A stretch of DNA of 15,235 nt from Thermogutta sp. Lineage in GTDB: Bacteria; Planctomycetota; Planctomycetia; Pirellulales; Thermoguttaceae. Of the stretch, positions 1 through 6,051 are shown one piece after another. The stretch spans positions 1 to 15,235 of the forward strand of contig JAAZNR010000866.1 of NCBI GenBank assembly GCA_012798155.1, written 5' to 3'. A model generated the notes under the pieces. It was not told the origin of the DNA and did no database searches. It saw only the letters and a list, made by a program, of their open reading frames with translations. The translations under genes and the position numbers were made by a program. Within the stretch, counting starts at the first letter, position 1, and every line of letters starts with the position of its first letter.

Positions 1-758
1 CGGACCTGCCGCATCAGCCGCGGGTGAAGTCCGCGATCAGGCTCCTCCAGGCACACCAAGCCGGGCGGCTCGGGAAGATGCGCCAACGTCAACAGGGCAA
101 GCGAGATCAGCGTCCCCTGCGAAAGCTGGCTCGCCGGCACGACCTTATCGCACCCCGCCATGCGAAGCTGAATGGAAATAGCCCCGCTGGAAACCGTTTT
201 GAAAACCACGGCCGTGAATTCGGGCAGCCACCCCCGGAGTTCGTCTTGAATCGCCGCGAAGCGGTCCGGGTACTCGTCACGCAACCAATGGAGGACGTTG
301 GCGAGATTCTCCCCCCGTGCGCCCAAACTAGGCGCCGGACCTATCGTGTTGGCCTGTTGGATCTTGACGGGGTCGAAAGCAAAGAATCGCCACGATCGGA
401 TCGCTTGCTCGACGCCGGAAGACATCGGGGACGGGTATCCCCTCCAAACGCTATTAGCCCCGCCCTCCCAGCGAACGAGCAGCGGGGCAACGTCGGGTTT
501 GGCCTCATCGACGAACTCGGCCTCGACCGCGATCGTCGCCCCCGGAGGTGCTTCGACCGAGACGATCTCCGCGTATGGCGGCGCTGCTAAAGTCTGCTGC
601 CACGGCACTCCGAACTCTCGAGCCAATTGCAGGAATTGGAAGACCGTGGATTTACCGCTGCCGTTGGGGCCGATCAAGAGGTTGAAACGACCAAGTTCGA
701 GCGTACAATCGCGGAGAGCCTTGAAGTTCTCGAAACGCAGCTTGCTCAGCCGCTCCAT
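1..758 (-). CDS. AAA-family ATPase, RecF/OLD-like (AAA_21 type), C-terminus beyond window
   Basis: Open frame of 252 codons from an ATG at 758 to the left edge, so the C-terminal part is missing. It begins MERLSKLRFENFKALRD, the usual opening of SMC/RecF-like predicted ATPases. It carries a Walker A GPNGSGKST (residues 30-38), an ABC-type signature SQGT (213-216) and a Walker B LVCLEE (234-239), followed by the D-loop-like stretch PDRGLHPR. Such proteins (COG4637-like, AAA_21) are cytoplasmic ATPases; many have unknown substrates, and some act in DNA repair or as the ATPase half of two-gene defence systems. The partner, if any, would lie left of the window. The start is supported by a GGAGG 9 nt upstream on the minus strand. 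Family is confident from motifs; function is unknown. Confidence 0.9.
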   Translation of the reverse strand, partial: MERLSKLRFENFKALRDCTLELGRFNLLIGPNGSGKSTVFQFLQLAREFGVPWQQTLAAPPYAEIVSVEAPPGATIAVEAEFVDEAKPDVAPLLVRWEGGANSVWRGYPSPMSSGVEQAIRSWRFFAFDPVKIQQANTIGPAPSLGARGENLANVLHWLRDEYPDRFAAIQDELRGWLPEFTAVVFKTVSSGAISIQLRMAGCDKVVPASQLSQGTLISLALLTLAHLPEPPGLVCLEEPDRGLHPRLMRQV

Positions 759-853
759 GTGTGAACGCCTCCGACGGTACGGGGCTTCGGTGCGCGAACG
801 CGGGGACGATTTCGCGCCTTTTTCGGACTTTCGGACACCGCCTTCCCGCTTAT

Positions 854-883
854 AGTGTAGCCGCCAAGGAGACCGCGAGCCAA
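854..883 (-). promoter_or_regulatory. Possible sigma70-type promoter of the AAA ATPase gene
   Basis: On the minus strand TTGGCT (plus 878-883) is followed after 18 bp by TACACT (plus 854-859), four of six matches in each box. It would start transcripts near 847, about 90 nt before the ATG at 758. Position and spacing fit, but the boxes are only moderate. The rest of the 759-996 gap shows nothing else. Confidence 0.3.
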
Positions 884-996
884 TCTCCGCGCGTAGAGGC
901 AACGTTCCGCAGGCGAATTCGCGGGTCCGCGTCAATCGTTGCACGTACCCGGAGCCAGGCAAACGCCAAGCCCCGACCGAGAGCCGCGGAAGCCGG

Positions 997-2739
997 CTAA
1001 ACGGGGATTTGCGGTTTATCCCCCTCGGGCGTCTCGTCGCTGTCGGGATCGAACCACGCCGGGTTGAACTCGATCCGCATCCCCTGCCGCGCCGCGATGT
1101 TGGTGGTCAAGGCGATCACCGCGTCCCCCAAGGCGACCTTGGGATAGCAGCGGGGATGAATCTCGGGATCGGAGGCATTGGGATTTTTGCGAATGCACCA
1201 GGCCCAGTGCTCGATTTCCTCTTTGTAGCCGCGGCTGACCTCCGCGGTGACCATGCCGCCCAGCCCCTCGGACTTCGTCTGGGCCGGCCCGCTGGCCTGC
1301 GTGTCGAGCGTCGGCCCGCCCTTGCTTTCGCTCACGCCCACGGCGGCCGAGGTATCCGATCCGGCGTAGACCATGGCTTCCTGTTCCCGCTCCAGGATCA
1401 GCGTCCCCTTGGTGCCGAAGACGATCTCGCCGTATCCCCCGAAGCCGTTGCCGTTGATGGAGGCGTACTGCACGCCGATCTTCTTCAGCTTGCCCAGCGG
1501 ATCGTTGGGGTCGTAGCCGGGGAGCGGGAACTCGATGATGCAGTAGACGTGGTCCTCGACCTCGCGATCGAGCGGGAAGATGGGGCGGTTGCCGGCGGCG
1601 GCCACGTTCAGCGGCAACTGCTTTCGGCCCCCGTGCACGGCGGCGATGAAGATGGAGGCGGCATCGAGTTGATGGCTTCCCAGCTCGGCCATCAGGCCGC
1701 CGCCCGTCCGCTCCCACAATCGCCAACGGATCAACTCCTCGATGGCCGGCCGGAAATACTTCTGATCTCCCGCCTCCAACGTCTTGTCCTCGTAGCCGAA
1801 CTCCTTGGCGGCCTCGATGATCTCCTTATCGGCGATTTGGGCGGCCTTTTGCGCGACCATCGCGGCCCATTTTTCGGCGTCCTTCATGCGGCCGGCCTTT
1901 TCCGCCTCGGCCAGGTTCCGCTTGTAAGACTCCAATTCCCGAATCAGCCGCTGGCCGGAGACGTCATCCCGCTTGGAACCGGGCGGCAGAGGCTGGGACC
2001 AACTGTCGTTGCCGGGGAGATTGCCGCGGTGCCACTGGGCCCGAATGTAGTGCAATTCCCCCAACAGCCCTCGGCGGATGGTGTCGGCCGCATTTTCGTA
2101 AAGGATGTTATAGTGCCGCTGGTGCCCGACGGCCAAATGCAGGCCGGCCTGCTTGGCGAACCGCGCCATGTCCTTGCACTGCGAGACCCGCTGCGCCATC
2201 AGCTTTTCGCACAAGACGTGCTTGCCCGACTTCATGGCCGCGAGGGCCGCCGGGGCATGCAAGTGCAAGGGCAGGCCGATGATCACCGCGTCGATGTTGT
2301 CCTTCTCGTTTTCCAGCAATTCTTGGTAAGGGCCGTAGACGCGGACGTGCTTGCGGGCCTCGTCCTCGGTCTTCCAACCGTACACGCTCATCAAACCGGG
2401 CCGTGCCGCCAAGGCGGCGTCGCTGTAATGGTCGCCGTGGAACGCCCGATGCACGTTGTAGGGCCGAACGTCGGCGATGGCTACGATCTCCACGAACTCA
2501 GGATTGCACGCCCCGATCAAGACTTGGCCTTCATCGCCGGTCCCCAGGACCGCCACGCGGAGCGGCTTGCCAAGCGTGCTTTCGTAGCCGAAGTAGAATG
2601 CCCCCAGACTCCCGCCCGCCGCCAACCCGGTCAGCACGCCCGTCTGAATGAAATCCCGCCGCGTCACCTGGATGTTGTCGCCGACCACGCGGTTGAAGTT
2701 GGCGATACCCGTTTGCCGTTCTTCCGGAGTCAAGTTCAT
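997..2739 (-). CDS. Tat-exported Gfo/Idh/MocA-family oxidoreductase
   Basis: A 580-aa NAD(P)-dependent oxidoreductase of the glucose-fructose oxidoreductase/inositol dehydrogenase/MocA family. Near the N-terminus is a twin-arginine motif (TRRDFI, Arg27-Arg28) and a hydrophobic Ala/Gly stretch, so export in the folded state is likely. A Rossmann fold follows (RVAVLGTGDEG, glycines 66-71). The family's EK pair is at 178-179 (CEKL, where EKP is usual), and the catalytic-type His lies in GSHQLD (356-361). Between the Rossmann and C-terminal parts sits a charged, Ala/Glu/Lys-rich helical insert (about 256-335) that normal members lack. The start at 2739 is preferred over an in-frame start at 2829 because AAGG lies 8 nt upstream and the Tat motif is then normally placed. 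It lies 123 bp downstream of the DoxX gene on the same strand, probably one operon. Substrate unknown, probably a sugar or cyclitol. Confidence 0.9.
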   Translation of the reverse strand: MNLTPEERQTGIANFNRVVGDNIQVTRRDFIQTGVLTGLAAGGSLGAFYFGYESTLGKPLRVAVLGTGDEGQVLIGACNPEFVEIVAIADVRPYNVHRAFHGDHYSDAALAARPGLMSVYGWKTEDEARKHVRVYGPYQELLENEKDNIDAVIIGLPLHLHAPAALAAMKSGKHVLCEKLMAQRVSQCKDMARFAKQAGLHLAVGHQRHYNILYENAADTIRRGLLGELHYIRAQWHRGNLPGNDSWSQPLPPGSKRDDVSGQRLIRELESYKRNLAEAEKAGRMKDAEKWAAMVAQKAAQIADKEIIEAAKEFGYEDKTLEAGDQKYFRPAIEELIRWRLWERTGGGLMAELGSHQLDAASIFIAAVHGGRKQLPLNVAAAGNRPIFPLDREVEDHVYCIIEFPLPGYDPNDPLGKLKKIGVQYASINGNGFGGYGEIVFGTKGTLILEREQEAMVYAGSDTSAAVGVSESKGGPTLDTQASGPAQTKSEGLGGMVTAEVSRGYKEEIEHWAWCIRKNPNASDPEIHPRCYPKVALGDAVIALTTNIAARQGMRIEFNPAWFDPDSDETPEGDKPQIPV

Positions 2740-2862
2740 GATTACGACCTTTTTGGGGATAGCGATGTTTCGAGTCGCGGGAAGTGCATCGAGCGGACCG
2801 GCGCGAACCTGGTCGAAACCTGCGAGCACGGACGCCCGCCGCGCGGGCCGCGCCGCCGGAAA

Positions 2863-3918
2863 CTACGCGGAGGCGGCATCCGCAGCGGCCTCCTTCGCGG
2901 CCGGCTTGCAGCAACAACCGCACCGGTTCCGCATCGGCAGGCACACCCAGTGATACAGAAAATAATCCAACCCCGCCCAACGCCCGACCGGCAGGGCCGC
3001 CAAGGCCAGCAGGGCCATCATTTCCACGAAGTTCTTGTCCACCAGGAGGGCATGACCGACGATCTCCGGGGTCTCGGGGACGACGGTCGGCCAAGGCCAC
3101 TGCGTCATCACCACGAAGGCCAGGAAACCCGCCCCGCCCACGGCCGCGAGCCGGGTCAAGCACCCCGCCATCAAGCCCAAACCGATCAGCGTCAGGGCAT
3201 AGGTCACCGTCTTGTTCAAAAGCTCGGATCGCGTGGCGACGAAGGGGACCGGCACCGGCAGGTATTGCGTCTCGACCAGGGCGACCTTGAGACGGCCTCG
3301 GCCCTTTTGTTGCGGCGTCAACACCTCGTCATAGAGGGCCGTCCAATAGTGATCGCCCATGGCGTCCATCGCCCGCAGCCAACCGTTGACCTCGGCCCGC
3401 AAAGCTTGCTGACGCTCCCAGAGCCTTTCTTTTTGGAACTGGGCACCCTCGTTGCGAGACGCCTTTTCCTCGCGTTCGAAGCGGTCCAAGCTATCGAAAT
3501 AGCCCAGAATGGCCTGCCGATTCTCCGCCAAGTAGGTCGCCAAGCCTCGCTTGTAGCGATTGCAGATTTGCTCCGCCTGGCGCCGCTGCTTTTCGTCCAG
3601 GCGATAATACCGGGCGAAACGGCCCAGGGCCTTGTCCCATGCCCGGGTGTAGGCAGGGGCCTGCACCCTCACCCCCCCCGCCTCGTCTTTTCCAACCTGT
3701 AGCCGTTGCCGGCCGTCGATGTCCGGAATCATGGCGTAGAACAGGGGGGCGAAAGGCCCCTTGGCCTGCGTCAGAAAAGGCTCCGCGGAGAAACTCTCGG
3801 AGTTGGCGATCTTCCAGACGCCTTCATACAAAAAATGCCAGCCGATGGTCACTCGCAAAAGCACGAGGAGGACGACGGCCGTCAAGCCGATTTGAAAGCT
3901 GGAGCGGTTCAGGACCAA
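2863..3918 (-). CDS. DoxX-family membrane protein with large extracytoplasmic insert
   Basis: A 351-aa membrane protein. TM1 (about 8-28, LRVTIGWHFLYEGVWKI) matches the DoxX opening. A hydrophilic, Arg/Glu/Gln-rich helical domain of about 200 residues follows, then three hydrophobic segments (about 237-258, 258-276, 299-312). Ordinary DoxX proteins are short four-helix proteins without this insert. DoxX/DoxD proteins are linked to thiosulfate:quinone oxidoreductase and other membrane redox roles. The tail has a CGCCC cluster (333-337) and ends in an Ala/Lys-rich stretch; the cysteines could bind metal or exchange disulfides. The start is uncertain: AGGAGG directly abuts the TTG at 3918, while an in-frame CTG at 3912 is 6 nt away, and there is no nearby ATG. 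First gene of the probable operon with the Gfo/Idh/MocA gene. Confidence 0.85.
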   Translation of the reverse strand: MVLNRSSFQIGLTAVVLLVLLRVTIGWHFLYEGVWKIANSESFSAEPFLTQAKGPFAPLFYAMIPDIDGRQRLQVGKDEAGGVRVQAPAYTRAWDKALGRFARYYRLDEKQRRQAEQICNRYKRGLATYLAENRQAILGYFDSLDRFEREEKASRNEGAQFQKERLWERQQALRAEVNGWLRAMDAMGDHYWTALYDEVLTPQQKGRGRLKVALVETQYLPVPVPFVATRSELLNKTVTYALTLIGLGLMAGCLTRLAAVGGAGFLAFVVMTQWPWPTVVPETPEIVGHALLVDKNFVEMMALLALAALPVGRWAGLDYFLYHWVCLPMRNRCGCCCKPAAKEAAADAASA

Positions 3919-4368
3919 CCTCCTTCCGTCTGCGATCGGCTCGGCACCGATCCGATGTGTACAGGCTGGAGACTCTCGCGCTTCGAGGGAGCAGCGAGGT
4001 TCCGGTAAATGGGGCAGGATGGCAAGAACAAGCCTCTATTGTATTCGCCGTCGCCGTTTTCGCTACCGGGTCGCCGGGGTTTTTGCCGCTGATTTTGCGC
4101 CCCCGACGTCCGCCGCCGGTCAAGGTGCAAACCCCAGCCGTAATCTTCCCCTAAACTCCCGCCCACGCGAATCCGTCCCTCGCACTTCGCCGGCGCGAAC
4201 GCATCCCCGGAGACCTTCCGCGGCTTTCACCGGGGAATCCGCGGGTCATATCGGACCCATTTTTGACAATCCACCTGCTCGCAATTACAGTCCGTTCGGC
4301 CCGATAGTTCCTTTACAATTTACGCGACCGCCCGCGCAGGGGTTCGACGAACATCCGCAGCAACGCGA
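3919..4368. other. Intergenic gap (450 bp) upstream of the DoxX gene
   Basis: No credible gene. On the minus strand a hairpin (GATCGG 3934-3939 pairing with CCGATC 3947-3952) lies just above the DoxX Shine-Dalgarno. A lone TACAAT (plus 4038-4043) is a possible -10 box for the operon, but no -35 is visible. On the plus strand there is a good promoter-like pair at 4263-4291, listed separately. Nothing else is recognisable. Confidence 0.5.
4263..4291 (+). promoter_or_regulatory. Promoter-like TTGACA-17-TACAGT pointing away from any sense gene
   Basis: A perfect TTGACA (4263-4268), 17-bp spacer and TACAGT (4286-4291, four of six). Transcription would start near 4298 and enter the 3' end of the minus-strand HEAT/TPR gene as antisense. 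No plus-strand gene lies downstream, so it would make an antisense or small RNA, or it is chance. Confidence 0.3.
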
Positions 4369-5031
4369 CTACGCATCTTCAATCAGGCGTTGGAGTCGCG
4401 CGACCTGTACTCGGACGGCCTCCAAGTCCGGATTCAATTTCAGAGCGCGGTGGAAGGATTCCAGGGCCGCGACGGGGTCCCGCAATTCGAGATAGGCTTG
4501 CCCCAACCCCGCCGCCGCGGCGAAGTGGTAGGGATTGAGTTCCAGCGTCATGCGGCAATCGCGAATGGTCTCCGCGAAGTCGCCCAACGAAAAATAGGCG
4601 ATCGCCCGCTGATTGTAGGCCTCGGCAAAGTTGGGTTCCTTTTGAATCAATCGCCCTGCCCGCTGAATCACCTCTTGGTAACGGTGCGCGGCGTTCAGTC
4701 GCACGATCCCCGTCAGCTCCCGTTGCTGCGACTCGGAACCGAACCGCATCCAGACCTTGCGGATGCCGGTTTCGGCCAAAAGCCGAACGTTGCGGTCCGG
4801 ATCGGACAGGGCCTTCCCCAAGGCCGCGTTCGATTCATAGTCCCCCAGGTATCCCAACGCCAAGGCGGCGGCGCGGCGGAGTTCGCGCGTGGGATGCGTA
4901 AGCAAACGCTGGAGCGTACCCTGCGTGTAACGGCGGCTGACTTCGTTGACGAAACGCGCCGTTTGCCGGTGCTTGAGGTATTCCTCGTAGAGCAACCCGA
5001 GCAAGGCCGTGCGGGGAAGATTGCGAGACAC
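4369..5031 (-). CDS. HEAT-repeat plus TPR-repeat protein
   Basis: A 220-aa all-helical repeat protein. Residues 37-93 look like two HEAT/PBS repeats (TRELRRAAALALGYLGD, then DPDRNVRLLAETGIRKVW). About 112-211 are three TPR units with typical spacing (FAEAYNQRAIAYFSLGDFAE, then HFAAAAGLGQAYLELRDPVA). There is no signal peptide or membrane segment, so it is probably a cytoplasmic scaffold for protein contacts; partner unknown. The start is set at the GTG at 5031 because AGGAG lies 7 nt upstream. A longer in-frame reading from GTG 5088 adds only an Arg-rich stretch with no convincing ribosome binding site. It is flanked by long gaps, has its own promoter candidate, and appears monocistronic. Confidence 0.8.
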   Translation of the reverse strand: MSRNLPRTALLGLLYEEYLKHRQTARFVNEVSRRYTQGTLQRLLTHPTRELRRAAALALGYLGDYESNAALGKALSDPDRNVRLLAETGIRKVWMRFGSESQQRELTGIVRLNAAHRYQEVIQRAGRLIQKEPNFAEAYNQRAIAYFSLGDFAETIRDCRMTLELNPYHFAAAAGLGQAYLELRDPVAALESFHRALKLNPDLEAVRVQVARLQRLIEDA

Positions 5032-5110
5032 CGCAGCGCTCCTGAAGACGTGGAGAAAAGTCCGGCTTCGACGGAATCGGGATCGCACCCCGCCGCCGGA
5101 TGCGCCCTCT

Positions 5111-5127
5111 CCGGCAAACCTTGCCGG
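5111..5127 (-). promoter_or_regulatory. Hairpin in the leader of the HEAT/TPR mRNA
   Basis: A perfect 7-bp stem with 3-nt loop (CCGGCAA 5111-5117, TTGCCGG 5121-5127). It lies 80-97 nt upstream of the GTG start and downstream of the predicted promoter, so it would be in the 5' leader. Role unknown. Confidence 0.4.
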
Positions 5128-5136
5128 TTTCCAAAC

Positions 5137-5173
5137 GGCAGGGATTACCTCGATTGTAATCAGGGTCCCTGCC
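5137..5173. promoter_or_regulatory. Inverted repeat overlapping the HEAT/TPR promoter, candidate operator
   Basis: Two nested arms: GGCAGG (5137-5142) with CCTGCC (5168-5173), and GATTAC (5143-5148) with GTAATC (5156-5161), the inner pair around a 7-nt loop. One arm carries 6 extra bases. The -10 box of the minus-strand promoter falls inside the inner arm and loop, which is where a repressor would be expected to bind. No matching regulator gene is visible nearby. Confidence 0.35.
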
Positions 5174-5182
5174 GGGTGCCAA
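5153..5182 (-). promoter_or_regulatory. Sigma70-type promoter of the HEAT/TPR gene
   Basis: On the minus strand TTGGCA (plus 5177-5182, five of six) and TACAAT (plus 5153-5158, five of six) are separated by 18 bp. Start would be near 5146, giving a leader of about 115 nt to the GTG at 5031. Confidence 0.5.
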
Positions 5183-5250
5183 AGTTTTCACTCCACGTTC
5201 GCACGATACAGCCTCTTTCCCCATGGCGAGGCTTTCCCCACGCCGCGGCG

Positions 5251-5285
5251 GCTGGGGCTTCGCTCCGCTCCGACCCCAGCCACCC
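5251..5285. repeat. Palindromic dispersed repeat, copy 1
   Basis: GCTGGGG (5251-5257) and CCCCAGC (5274-5280) form a 7-bp stem around a loop rich in CTTCG/CGCTC, followed by CACCC. The same unit occurs at 5330-5363 and, inverted, at 12140-12180. It looks like a REP-type extragenic palindrome. Confidence 0.6.
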
Positions 5286-5329
5286 AAGCTCAACCCCAGC
5301 GATCCGACCCAAACCGGATTCCGGCGCCT

Positions 5330-5363
5330 CTGGGGGCTTCGCTACGCTTCGGCCCCAGCCACC
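5330..5363. repeat. Palindromic dispersed repeat, copy 2
   Basis: CTGGGG (5330-5335) pairs with CCCCAG (5353-5358) around a loop containing CTTCGCTACGCTTCG. Same orientation as copy 1, and it runs straight into the 28-bp tandem repeat, which reuses its CCCCAGCCACCC end. Confidence 0.6.
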
Positions 5364-5426
5364 CGACCCTAGCTACCCAGCCCCAGCCACCCGACCCTAG
5401 CTACCCGGCCCCAGCTACCCGGCCCG
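5357..5426. repeat. 28-bp tandem repeat, 2.5 copies
   Basis: Two 28-bp units (5357-5384 and 5385-5412) differ at one base (ACCCAG versus ACCCGG) and are followed by a 14-bp partial unit. The unit begins AGCCACCCGACCCTAGCTAC. It seems to have grown from the tail of the neighbouring palindromic repeat. There are no spacers, so it is not CRISPR. Confidence 0.75.
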
Positions 5427-5500
5427 AACGAGCGTGCCGCCAACCCGAATGAGGCCCGGCGTCACCAGTCCACGAAGCTGGACAGCCCACGCCGCGGGCT

Positions 5501-5509
5501 TGGTATAAT
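5501..5509 (+). promoter_or_regulatory. Extended -10 promoter TGGTATAAT
   Basis: A perfect TATAAT (5504-5509) preceded by the TGn extension. The best -35 is TGGACA at 5479-5484 (five of six) with a long 19-bp spacer; an extended -10 does not need a good -35. Start would be near 5516. Before the MITE insertion it would have driven the STN-repeat gene through a leader of some 165 nt. Confidence 0.5.
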
Positions 5510-5515
5510 CGATGA

Positions 5516-5664
5516 AAGACATCCTTTGATCGCCGGAGCCGTTTCCGGCGTAACCCACGGAAAGTTGCTGTTGCCGCCGGCGAGGGCGCCGAACCTGCCT
5601 CGGTGCGGCGATCTTCGCGGTGAGGCCCCCGCTTGGCAGGGAGCACCGACCGCGGCTCGCCGGC
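5516..5664 (+). ncRNA. Candidate structured leader or small RNA
   Basis: Several strong helices follow the promoter. Hairpin CGCCGGA/TCCGGCG (5531-5537 with 5544-5550). A long-range 9-bp stem GCCGGCGAG/CTCGCCGGC (5576-5584 with 5656-5664). Inside it a 7-bp stem TCGGTGC/GCACCGA (5600-5606 with 5643-5649), and a 6-bp stem CCTGCC/GGCAGG (5594-5599 with 5635-5640) that crosses the previous one, so these two are alternatives or a pseudoknot. It does not match a riboswitch, 6S, SRP or RNase P consensus that I can recognise. High GC raises the chance of fortuitous stems. Confidence 0.35.
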
Positions 5665-5680
5665 TGAGTATCGGTCCATG

Positions 5681-5962
5681 GTAACTGTTCACGGGGACCG
5701 TGTTTATGCTTGCGATGAAAGCCGCGGCAATGGGACTGCCGCCTTTGGGAGTGAATGGGCGGATACGTTTTTCGGCTCCCATCGGCCAGGGACGGCTAGG
5801 CGGAATGAAAGGATGGAAACGCGGAGAACGCGGAGAACGCAGTCAACGCAGAGTTGCGGCCGCCAATTTCTCCTCCGCGTCCTCTGCGCCCTCTGCGATT
5901 CAAAAACAGCCTCTGCGCCTCCGCGTTGCAATGAGAGAGCCGGCAGGCGCGTGAACGGCTAC
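5681..5962. mobile_element. 282-bp MITE with IS66-type ends and 8-bp target duplication
   Basis: The left end reads GTAACTGTTCACG and the right end, on the other strand, GTAGCCGTTCACG (11 of 13 identical). The element is flanked by a perfect 8-bp direct repeat GGTCCATG (5673-5680 and 5963-5970). Ends starting GTA(A/G) and 8-bp duplications are hallmarks of the IS66 family, so this is probably a non-autonomous IS66 derivative. It codes for no transposase. Its middle has CGCGGAGAACG-type repeats (about 5814-5853) facing CTCCGCG/CTCTGCG-type repeats (about 5870-5930), an imperfect inverted arrangement. A degenerate relative lies at 7294-7592. Confidence 0.8.
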
Positions 5963-6051
5963 GGTCCATGACAGGTCAAAAGCGAATGCCGCTTCGGGAT
6001 TTGTCGGCCGGCGGAAAGCTGTTTTGCCGGCCCGTCTGCCGCAGCGGGGTG

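Noticed and set aside
1009..3702. Very long plus-strand open frame (897 codons) across the oxidoreductase and DoxX genes
   Set aside because: It is antisense to two genes with clear family motifs, shows no recognisable domain and is rich in Arg, Gln, Gly and Pro, as expected of a GC-rich shadow frame.
5357..5426. Possible CRISPR array
   Set aside because: Units are directly adjacent with no unique spacers and there are no cas genes.
5516..5664. 6S RNA, SRP RNA or a cobalamin/TPP riboswitch
   Set aside because: Conserved boxes of these classes were looked for by eye and not found; only generic structure can be claimed.
5462..5782. Minus-strand 106-codon open frame with a protein-like stretch (NSNFPWVTPETAPAIKGC)
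   Set aside because: It crosses the MITE left boundary and the structured leader, has no ribosome site and no family I recognise, so chance is more likely; a small gene before the insertion cannot be fully excluded.
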